Made by a program: the position numbers and the translations under genes | Source of the DNA: Allocoleopsis franciscana PCC 7113 | GTDB taxonomy: Bacteria; Cyanobacteriota; Cyanobacteriia; Cyanobacteriales; Coleofasciculaceae | Direction of reading: 5' to 3' | Length of the DNA stretch: 64,000 nt | Assembly (NCBI RefSeq): GCF_000317515.1 | Contig: NC_019738.1 | Location: forward strand, 1,339,501 to 1,403,500 | Part shown: positions 55,221 through 62,323 of the stretch, piece after piece | Numbering within the stretch: position 1 is the stretch's first letter | Layout of the letters: each line of letters starts with the position of its first letter | Notes under the pieces: model-generated | Told to the model about the DNA's origin: nothing | Seen by the model: the letters and a program-made list of their open reading frames with translations, nothing else | Database searches by the model: none

Positions 55221-55527
55221 TAGATGCGATCGCGCTTTTGGCTTTGTGCTGGTGGGATGCGATCGCCAGTAGCGCTACTATGTCAACAAAGCTTGACATA
55301 ACTAAATGGAGAACTCGTTATTCCCTGCTAGGGGGTTATTACTGAACTCTTCAGTTAGCTCATCCCGAAAATTTGAGCTTACTTTTCGCCGGATGTGGAA
55401 AACCTCTCTCCAAACCTCTCTCCTACGAGGAGAGAGGCTTTGATTTTTCCCCCTTCCCTTCAAGGGAAGGGGGTTAGGGGGTTAGGTGTTTCGTGAACTT
55501 TTCCACATGACGTGAAAAGTCAGAAAA
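55221..55527. other. intergenic region with repeats
   Basis: About 310 bp. HIP1-type sites lie near 55226 and 55258. At 55403-55440 AACCTCTCTCC is repeated and pairs with GGAGAGAGG, and at 55449-55473 CCCCCTTCCCTT and AAGGGAAGGGGG form a near-perfect hairpin followed by GGGTTAGG. These are interspersed repeats rather than gene parts. Confidence 0.6.
55449..55473. repeat. CCCCCTTCCCTT/AAGGGAAGGGGG palindrome
   Basis: An almost perfect 12-bp inverted repeat with a 1-nt centre, followed by TTAGGGGGTTAGG. It belongs with the C-rich/G-rich interspersed repeats at 15781, 20231 and 60325. No T-run follows. Confidence 0.75.
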
Positions 55528-56874
55528 TTGAGTGATTTTACGGAGGAAAAAAGCTGCGAACTAGAGAAAAATTTTAACAAGACCTTTAAGAATAGCTCAA
55601 ATAAAATGGCTGTTAGTACTGATGATCAGGATCGGGAAGGTATACCCACCGACTCGATAAGGAAGGATGAACAGGATTGTATAGGCGGAATCACGGTATC
55701 GTCTCAGCTACAGGAGAACACTAATCAGCAACAATCTGCTGACAAGCAAGGCACTGATGTTGAACCAATATCTCAGCCACAAGAAACTAACGCCAAAGCT
55801 ACCTATGCCGAGAAAACAAATCGAATCCAAGCCTGGGTTCAATTTATCAAAGCAGTAGCCCCTTTTATCTGGGGAATAGTGATTCTAGTTGTGATTATTC
55901 CCCTTGTTGGTCAACTATTTATCGCCAAAGCCTTTTCAACTAAAAGTATTATTGCAGAGACTAAGCACCCTATAGAAGTCGTTGAACAGCGTCAAGTTGA
56001 CTGGAGCAAAGTTAATGAAGCCATGAAACTGACGCTTGATCATGCCTATAACAGTGCTGAGGATTATGCCTCTCAAGAACTCGATGTCTGGGTTGATGAA
56101 TTAATGGGTAGAGTTGATAGTAGCTTTTTAGATTGGTATTTCGGCTACTTCAATCAGAAGCAGATTGAGTATAAGAGCCTTTTTGTTCAACTCTCATCAG
56201 GTGCGAGTCGTTTACTAAATCCAAATAATCCAACCCCAGCCGAAAAAGTTGCTGAAGTTATTACTGAAGATTTTCAGAAAGAATTTGCTAAACGGGTACT
56301 CATACCGCAAACGTCCCAACTCAGACTAGAACGCATAACCCAACAAACTGTTAAGCACTACCTTGATGACTTGAAGGGGAACATCAACAGTATTCCACTA
56401 CGTTACAACCTACCCCAAGCAGACTGGGAGCGCTATCTCAATGAGATTGCTATCACTATTAATGATACTGAAGGTAAAATCTCGAATCTTTCTTTGAAGG
56501 TATTAGCTGGTGGTGGTAGCTATTTAGCGCTAAAGCCTTTAGTTGCGCCACTTGTTGTAAAAGTTGGTAGTAAGGTGGTTACTAAACTGGCTAGTAAGGC
56601 TGGTGCAAAAGTTGCTACAAAGACGGGTGCAGTTCTTGCTAGTAAGTTAGGTGCAGCGGTTTTAGATTGTACGGTTGGCGTAGGTATCATTCTTTGGGAT
56701 GTCTGGGACACTAATCACACAGCTCATGTGGAAAAGCCAATTTTGCGCGATAATCTTGCTGCTTACTTGCAAGAAGTGAAATATTCCCTTCTCAACAACC
56801 GTGAGAACGGAATTATGACCGTAATTGACCAAATCCAAAGCAAGATTGTGCCAAATCTTAATAAGTTGATGTAG
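55528..56874 (+). CDS. unknown membrane protein, paralogue 1 of a three-gene cluster
   Basis: The 448-aa protein has a polar, disordered N-terminus, a membrane helix at about residues 113-137 (FIWGIVILVVIIPLVGQLFI), a helical domain with QELDVWVDELMGRVDSSFL and WYFGYFNQKQ, and then a Gly/Ala/Lys-rich segment (VGSKVVTKLASKAGAKVATK) before VGIILWDVWDTNH and EVKYSLLNN. The last three features recur in the next gene, so the two are paralogues. The start is uncertain (TTG at 55528; ATG at 55606 would also keep the helix). GxxxA-like spacing suggests a helix that packs in a membrane. I recognise no family. Confidence 0.8.
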   Translation: MSDFTEEKSCELEKNFNKTFKNSSNKMAVSTDDQDREGIPTDSIRKDEQDCIGGITVSSQLQENTNQQQSADKQGTDVEPISQPQETNAKATYAEKTNRIQAWVQFIKAVAPFIWGIVILVVIIPLVGQLFIAKAFSTKSIIAETKHPIEVVEQRQVDWSKVNEAMKLTLDHAYNSAEDYASQELDVWVDELMGRVDSSFLDWYFGYFNQKQIEYKSLFVQLSSGASRLLNPNNPTPAEKVAEVITEDFQKEFAKRVLIPQTSQLRLERITQQTVKHYLDDLKGNINSIPLRYNLPQADWERYLNEIAITINDTEGKISNLSLKVLAGGGSYLALKPLVAPLVVKVGSKVVTKLASKAGAKVATKTGAVLASKLGAAVLDCTVGVGIILWDVWDTNHTAHVEKPILRDNLAAYLQEVKYSLLNNRENGIMTVIDQIQSKIVPNLNKLM

Positions 56875-56885
56875 TCAATGAATTG

Positions 56886-56917
56886 ATGGGGAGATAGCCG
56901 ACTAACACTCTCCCCAT
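56886..56917. repeat. intercistronic hairpin in the three-gene cluster
   Basis: ATGGGGAG and CTCCCCAT enclose 16 nt. It lies between the first and second genes. No T-run follows, so it is more likely an RNA-stability or processing element than a terminator. Confidence 0.5.
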
Positions 56918-56957
56918 TCCCTTCTCGTTCATCAAATTAGGAACAAGGAAAATAGCA

Positions 56958-58013
56958 ATGTTTCAGCGTCGCTTATTTAAGCTGTTTGTCTGTCTAACTC
57001 TTAGTCTTCTCTTAAGCTTAACTGGAATAGTTCCAGCTCTTGGAAAAATTTATCCAGCTTATGCCGTTGATGTACTAAAAACGCCTAGAGGAAATGTAAC
57101 TGCTTTCGCGAGTCCTAATGAATCAACCGATTGGTATCAAATTGACAAAGTGCTGATAGATGCAGTCAGAAGAGTACATGATAGCACGGAAGAGTTTGCG
57201 GCTTATGAATTAGATAATTGGGTCAATGATTTAATGATTAAGGTAGATGATAAATTTCTAAATTGGTACTTCAGCTATTTTAATCAGAAAGCGATGGAAT
57301 TTGGCGTTCCTTTTGCTTGGCTGGCTTTTAACGTAGACTTTCTGAACTTATTCAAGAAAGAAGACGAAACACATATAAATGCAAATCAAATCTTACAAAA
57401 AAGAATGGTTAATGATTTGCAAAATAAATTTACTGAACTCGTATTAAGCCCAGAAGAAGCGCAAACATCTTTATCGAGACTAACAGAAAGGGTTGCCCGT
57501 AATTATGCTTTAGGGCTAGGTATGCAGTTAGCTACAATCAAAAACTCCTACAAAATTCCAGATAGAGAGTGGGAAAGATATTTAAATACTCTTGCCAGCC
57601 TAGTCTATGACACTGGGGCTAGTAACTATAGTTTGTCACCAGAAAGTATAACAAGTAATCTAGCAACTAAATCAATAATTGTTGCTACAGCAGGCATAGG
57701 TGGTAAATTAGCTCTAAATTTTGCTGCTAAAGGGGCTGCCAAAATAGCTGCGAAAGCTGGAGGTGCAATAGCGACTAAGGTGGCTGCTCAACTTATAGAT
57801 CCCGTTTTAGCTGTAGGAATTTTGATTTGGGATACCTGGGATTACAACAACATGGTGAATGCATCTCGACCCGTACTCCGTCAAAATATTCTGGAACACT
57901 TAAATGAAGTAAAGCTATCAATTCTTGATTCACCTGAGAATAGTATCATGGCATCCATTGAGGATGTGGAACGCAAAATAATCACTGCATTGGAATCTAG
58001 CCCAAGCTCTTAA
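56958..58013 (+). CDS. unknown exported protein, paralogue 2 of a three-gene cluster
   Basis: A 351-aa protein with a signal peptide or membrane anchor (LFKLFVCLTLSLLLSLTGIV, then PALGK). The rest follows the first gene block by block: AYELDNWVNDLMIKVDDKFL, NWYFSYFNQKAMEFG, a Gly/Ala/Lys segment (AAKGAAKIAAKAGGAIATK), VGILIWDTWDYNN, RPVLRQNILEHLNEVKLS and ENSIMASIEDVERKI. The Ala/Gly/Lys stretch could be an amphipathic or membrane-inserting helix. No enzyme motif is visible. The gene begins 83 bp after the first and shares its strand. No known family recognised. Confidence 0.82.
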   Translation: MFQRRLFKLFVCLTLSLLLSLTGIVPALGKIYPAYAVDVLKTPRGNVTAFASPNESTDWYQIDKVLIDAVRRVHDSTEEFAAYELDNWVNDLMIKVDDKFLNWYFSYFNQKAMEFGVPFAWLAFNVDFLNLFKKEDETHINANQILQKRMVNDLQNKFTELVLSPEEAQTSLSRLTERVARNYALGLGMQLATIKNSYKIPDREWERYLNTLASLVYDTGASNYSLSPESITSNLATKSIIVATAGIGGKLALNFAAKGAAKIAAKAGGAIATKVAAQLIDPVLAVGILIWDTWDYNNMVNASRPVLRQNILEHLNEVKLSILDSPENSIMASIEDVERKIITALESSPSS

Positions 58014-58078
58014 ATCCAATGTGTAATTTCCCAGAATAGGAATAACAGTACTATTGAACTAAGAAAGAATCTTCAAAA

Positions 58079-58801
58079 ATGTCTAAAGTTGACCAAGTAA
58101 TGGAAGAGATTATGTCTAAAGCTAAGCAGGTAATTAAATGGATTAATGACTGGGCTAATCTGATTGGGCTTATCATCGCTGTGATTGCGCTGATTTATAC
58201 TATCCTTCCCTTTTACAATGACTCAGGGAAGGTGTCAAATTTAGATAGCTCAGTTAAAGTTACAAACTTTCAAGAAGTTAACCTCTGTAACGGCTATCTG
58301 GTTAACGATCCCTTATCTGAAGTGCTAACGACCACGAGTCTCAGCGACAAAGAAAAAGACTATCTGGAAAGCAAAATCAACTGCTATCGCGATCAAATAC
58401 AGAAGAACCACAACGATGCAGGAGCATACACGAATATAGGCGAAGCTGAGCGACGATTAGGCAATTTGGCAGCTGCTAGTAAAGCTCATCAAAAAGCCTT
58501 GGAGTTAAAACCAGACTTGCCAGAAGCGAAGATAGGACTGGCACTTATAGAGCAAGATATGGGCAACAAGATGGCTGCTAACCAAGCGATTCAAGGAGTC
58601 TTAGCTGTACATCCTAACAAGGCGATCGCTCATTTCTACCAAGGTACAATTCTTTATGCTCAAAACCAGTTGAAGGATGCAACCGTAGCGTGGCAAAAGG
58701 CGAAAGAATTAGATCCAAATCTATCTAAGCCCGTCAAAACTTGGAAATTACCTAATATAAAGCACGTACTAGGCTGGCAAAAGAACGAGCCAAGTGTTTA
58801 G
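58079..58801 (+). CDS. membrane-anchored TPR protein, third gene of the cluster
   Basis: The 240-aa protein has one membrane helix near the N-terminus (LIGLIIAVIALIYTILPFY, about residues 30-50). The outer part (from about 110) is a run of TPR units: GAYTNIGEAERRLGNLAAAS, then KAHQKALELKPDLPEAKIGL and AHFYQGTILYAQNQLKDATV. TPR domains bind other proteins, so it may hold the two paralogous proteins together. It starts 65 bp after the second gene. Two cysteines (LCNGYL and NCYRD) lie between helix and TPR. No family beyond TPR is recognised. Confidence 0.82.
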   Translation: MSKVDQVMEEIMSKAKQVIKWINDWANLIGLIIAVIALIYTILPFYNDSGKVSNLDSSVKVTNFQEVNLCNGYLVNDPLSEVLTTTSLSDKEKDYLESKINCYRDQIQKNHNDAGAYTNIGEAERRLGNLAAASKAHQKALELKPDLPEAKIGLALIEQDMGNKMAANQAIQGVLAVHPNKAIAHFYQGTILYAQNQLKDATVAWQKAKELDPNLSKPVKTWKLPNIKHVLGWQKNEPSV

Positions 58802-58995
58802 CCTAACTTATAAGAAGAGTATTTCTTACGTCGTTATAATTCATTACCTACCTCTCCTCCTCCGGATTGAGGGAAAAATAAAAGAAACAGGATTAAACTA
58901 AGTAAATTAGTTGCCAAAACTGTAACCACTGGAACACCTCTGGCTGAAACAGGTCATCTTAAAAGAGGAAATGCATCAGCAAGTGAGGTAGTGAG

Positions 58996-60282
58996 ATGAA
59001 TCGACAAAAACTCAACCGAGTGGGTGCTATTGTGGCAGCAGGGATTGTTCTCTCAGGACTAGTGGGAGGGTTGATGGCGCAGAAAATTGACGCCCTTGAC
59101 TCCCGCCCTAACTCCCAAAAACCTGAGAATTCACGTTTAATGGCACAATCGCCCAATCGACCTGTGGATTCAAAGCTTGTTGATGCGAATACAAAATTTG
59201 GTTTCAAGCTGTTCCAAGAGGTTCTCAAACAGGACAGCAACAAGAATGTTTTTGTCTCGCCTACCAGTATCGCGATCGCACTTTCCATGACTTACAATGG
59301 GGCGAGTGGCGAAACGCAACAAGGAATGGCGAAAGCGCTGGAACTTCAAGGCATAAGCTTACAAAACATCAATCAGGCGAATGAAACTTTAAAATCCTCC
59401 TTAGAAAAAGCTGACCCTGATGTTCAGCTATCCATTGCCAACTCCCTCTGGGCGAAGCAAGGTACCCCCTTCAAGCCTGAATTTATACAAAGAAATCAAC
59501 AATTTTATAAAGCCAAAGTCACTGAACTCAACTTTACGAGTCCTGACGCCGCTAAAACTATAAATGGTTGGGTTAGAGAAAATACTCGCGGTAAAATCGA
59601 TCAAATTGTTAACCAAATTCAACCCGAAGATGTTCTCTTTTTAATTAACGCTGTTTATTTCAAAGGGAACTGGACAAAGCAGTTCGATAAGAGTGATACC
59701 GCTGAACGCCCATTCTACCTGTCGAATGGTAGCCAGAAGCAACATCCCATGATGTCTCAGTCTGGTAAGTATCGCTACTACGAAAATGACTCTTTTCAGG
59801 CGGTAAGTTTGCCTTACGGAAAAGGACGGCTGAGTTTGTATGTTTTCCTACCGAAAAAAGATACCAATTTAGTCGCTTTTCAACAGCAACTCTCTCTCGA
59901 AAACTGGCAACAATGGATGAACCAATTCCAAATGCGCTCCGGTTCACTTCAGTTGCCTCGCTTCAAATTTGACTACGATATTCAACTCAACAGCGCCCTA
60001 AAAGCCCTAGGGATGGAGTCGGCTTTCAGTACTGGCGCTAATTTTTCTAATATGACTTCAGCTTCAGTTGCCATCGATCAAGTTAAGCACAAAACTTTCG
60101 TAGAAGTGAACGAAGAAGGTACAGAAGCTGCTGCGGCAACCTCTGTCGGTGTGATGTTAACCTCAGCCCAAATGCCAACAGAACCCTTCCAAATGGTGGT
60201 TGACCGCCCCTTCTTCTGTGCGATTCGGGATAATCAAACAGGAACGCTTTTATTCATGGGTTCCATTCAAGAACCGAAGTAA
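58996..60282 (+). CDS. serpin family protease inhibitor
   Basis: Serpins trap serine proteases by a covalent conformational change. The 428-aa protein starts with a membrane or lipoprotein-like segment (VGAIVAAGIVLSGLVGGLMA), so it is exported. The fold is clear: NVFVSPTSIAIALSMTYNGA, FLINAVYFKGNWTKQFD, and the hinge of the reactive loop KTFVEVNEEGTEAAAATSVG with small residues at P12-P9, which is the mark of an inhibitor. The loop is about five residues longer than in alpha-1-antitrypsin; the scissile bond is probably in the MLTSAQ region. RPFFCAIRDNQTGTLLFMG closes the protein. Prokaryotic serpins are uncommon. Target unknown. Confidence 0.94.
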   Translation: MNRQKLNRVGAIVAAGIVLSGLVGGLMAQKIDALDSRPNSQKPENSRLMAQSPNRPVDSKLVDANTKFGFKLFQEVLKQDSNKNVFVSPTSIAIALSMTYNGASGETQQGMAKALELQGISLQNINQANETLKSSLEKADPDVQLSIANSLWAKQGTPFKPEFIQRNQQFYKAKVTELNFTSPDAAKTINGWVRENTRGKIDQIVNQIQPEDVLFLINAVYFKGNWTKQFDKSDTAERPFYLSNGSQKQHPMMSQSGKYRYYENDSFQAVSLPYGKGRLSLYVFLPKKDTNLVAFQQQLSLENWQQWMNQFQMRSGSLQLPRFKFDYDIQLNSALKALGMESAFSTGANFSNMTSASVAIDQVKHKTFVEVNEEGTEAAAATSVGVMLTSAQMPTEPFQMVVDRPFFCAIRDNQTGTLLFMGSIQEPK

Positions 60283-60324
60283 GCAAAAAAAGAATGATTA
60301 ATCTGCAACCAAAGCTTTCTTACT

Positions 60325-60352
60325 CCCCCCTTAAAAAGGGGGGTAGGGGGGA
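60325..60352. repeat. CCCCCC/GGGGGG interspersed repeat
   Basis: CCCCCCTTAAAAAGGGGGG is a palindrome followed by TAGGGGGGATC. It lies between the serpin and pgeF genes and is related to copies at 15781 and 20231. There is no T-run, so it is not a typical terminator. Confidence 0.75.
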
Positions 60353-60453
60353 TCTAGATGTTGTGCCTCAAAAGAGAACTGGTATTATTTCAATTTGACT
60401 TTCTTGAGTGTTCGCAAAGGCTGAAACCAGGCGTAGTTGCATTCTTCACACTT

Positions 60454-61260
60454 TTAGTTGGGTATCTTACTCACAATCCCCGACCATTGAACTTTCTTGA
60501 GCTTATCCCGGCGATAGGAAAAGAAATGTTCTGATTTCTGATAAGTGCAGTAAGGCGCGATCGCAACTTGCTCAGAAGGGATACCCAATTGTTCCAACTG
60601 TATCGCATTCACCCGCCGCACATCTAAGCGCACTCGTCCCGGATGCGCGTCTTCGAGTATCGGGGAGTCAGGTAGCTGCTGCAATAAATCCAGAATAGCC
60701 TCTGGGGATTCTGCATTATCTTGTGGTATAATACTAATCCCAACTTCAGCCGCGACCGTTTCGGATACCTGATACACCTCACCCGCGATCGCAGGCCCCA
60801 TGGCAATCCGCAAATTTTCCAACCGGCTACCGGAGTCCATGAGTCGTGCGATCGCATTCGGTACGATTCGAGTTGCCGTACCCCGCCAACCCGCATGTAC
60901 TGCCGCCACTTGTCCCGTTTTTTCATCCGCAATCAGCACAGGCGTACAATCTGCCGTACACACCCACACCGCCTGCTGAGGCTGTTCTGTGAGGATACCA
61001 TCAGCCGAGGGTCGTTCCGGCTCCTCTTGAATGTCGTTGTTTACAGCAGTGACGCTTTCAATCTCAGAAGGCGTCAGTACTGTGTTGCCATGCACTTGTT
61101 TAACGCGATAAACGTGAGCATCAGGCCGGAGGACGTTCACGATTTCCGACGGCAAGCGGGGTGAAAACGCTGAAGTGAAAAAGCCGTGTTCCCAGTCTTG
61201 GAGAAGGCTACAGGTCAGATAAGGCAATTCTTCCCAGGTTTGCCAGTACCAAGTATGCAT
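60454..61260 (-). CDS. pgeF: peptidoglycan editing factor PgeF (YfiH family)
   Basis: PgeF/YfiH enzymes (formerly called polyphenol oxidases) remove wrongly incorporated residues from peptidoglycan precursors. Metal-binding motifs are present: VYRVKQVHGNTVL, VWVCTADCTPVLIADEK, VAAVHAGWRGTATRIV and IAMGPAIAGEVYQV, and the C-terminal RVNAIQLEQLGI and CTYQKSEHFFSYRRD. The ATG at 61260 is used; a GTG ten codons earlier is possible. The length is normal. It is divergent from birA. Confidence 0.92.
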   Translation of the reverse strand: MHTWYWQTWEELPYLTCSLLQDWEHGFFTSAFSPRLPSEIVNVLRPDAHVYRVKQVHGNTVLTPSEIESVTAVNNDIQEEPERPSADGILTEQPQQAVWVCTADCTPVLIADEKTGQVAAVHAGWRGTATRIVPNAIARLMDSGSRLENLRIAMGPAIAGEVYQVSETVAAEVGISIIPQDNAESPEAILDLLQQLPDSPILEDAHPGRVRLDVRRVNAIQLEQLGIPSEQVAIAPYCTYQKSEHFFSYRRDKLKKVQWSGIVSKIPN

Positions 61261-61390
61261 CACAGTATTTTGAATAATTGTTTCAATCACGCTCGATGAC
61301 TCTGTAGAGAAGCTGCCCTAAAATCAGGAGTTCTTTAAATCCTGGCTAATCTATGCTAACGTAGGCAACAATTTCCTTCGCCCCGTAATA

Positions 61391-62215
61391 ATGGGATTTA
61401 ACCAGCAACAGTATAAGATAGCTCTCGAAGAAGTGGGGGAACGGCTATCTGTGGAGGGCAATGTCCCAGGAATAGGGCAACCCCAAGATATGTCCCTCCA
61501 TCTGTTTGAAACGCTCCCTTCCACCAACCAAACCCTGTGGGACTTACTCAACCAGGGGGCAACCCATGGAACCGTTGTGATTGCTGCTCAACAAACAGCA
61601 GGACGGGGTCAGTGGGGGCGTCAATGGGAATCGACGCAGGGTGGACTCTACTTATCGGTGGCCTTAACGCCCCAACTTCAAGCATCCCATAGTGCTCAGC
61701 TAACCCTGTCGAGTGCCTGGGGCATTGCGACGGCTCTGAGGAGTTACGATATTCCAGTCGCCCTCAAGTGGCCGAATGATTTATTGCTTTTGGGGCGAAA
61801 GTTGGGGGGCATTCTCACCGAAACCCGCGTACATCACGGTCAAATTACCAAAGCCGTCGTTGGTATTGGGATTAACTGGAGCAATAGCGTACCTGAATGG
61901 GGTATCACTCTACAATCTTTTTATGAAAAACACCTCGGCGCGAGGGTGACTTCCTTAGAAGTATTAGCCGCCATTGTGATCCAAGGACTCAGATTTGGAT
62001 ACCAAAGTTGGTTAGAGCAAGGAATAGAAAGCTTGCTACCATCTTATCTGGAGTTACTACAGATTCAAGGACGCCAAGTCATTGTTGATGGCAACGTCGG
62101 CATAATTACGGGGGTAACCCCCACGGGGGAACTACGTCTTGGCTTAAACTCAGCGACAGCCCCTACAGAGATTTGCCTCCAGCCCGGTACAATCAGTCTT
62201 GGTTATCGTTGGTAA
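61391..62215 (+). CDS. birA: biotin--[acetyl-CoA-carboxylase] ligase
   Basis: The enzyme joins biotin to the carrier protein of acetyl-CoA carboxylase. The catalytic domain shows FETLPSTNQTLWDLL, QQTAGRGQWGRQWES (biotinyl-AMP binding GRGxxGR), GGLYLSVAL, ALKWPNDLLLLGRKLGGILTE (as KWPNDLLL and KLGGILTE) and VGIGINWSNSVPEWG. The C-terminal 45 residues are the small SH3-like domain (QGRQVIVDGNVGIITGV). There is no DNA-binding domain, so it is a monofunctional ligase. The length is 274 aa, slightly extended at the N-terminus. Confidence 0.94.
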   Translation: MGFNQQQYKIALEEVGERLSVEGNVPGIGQPQDMSLHLFETLPSTNQTLWDLLNQGATHGTVVIAAQQTAGRGQWGRQWESTQGGLYLSVALTPQLQASHSAQLTLSSAWGIATALRSYDIPVALKWPNDLLLLGRKLGGILTETRVHHGQITKAVVGIGINWSNSVPEWGITLQSFYEKHLGARVTSLEVLAAIVIQGLRFGYQSWLEQGIESLLPSYLELLQIQGRQVIVDGNVGIITGVTPTGELRLGLNSATAPTEICLQPGTISLGYRW

Positions 62216-62323
62216 TTCTTCAAGGGTGAATCACCAGAGCCAATTCGTATTGATCAGCACATTGATTGACTGAAATTCTTTATTCTTCCAGATAAATTAA
62301 TAGTGATGAGGAGTGAGTCGGAA

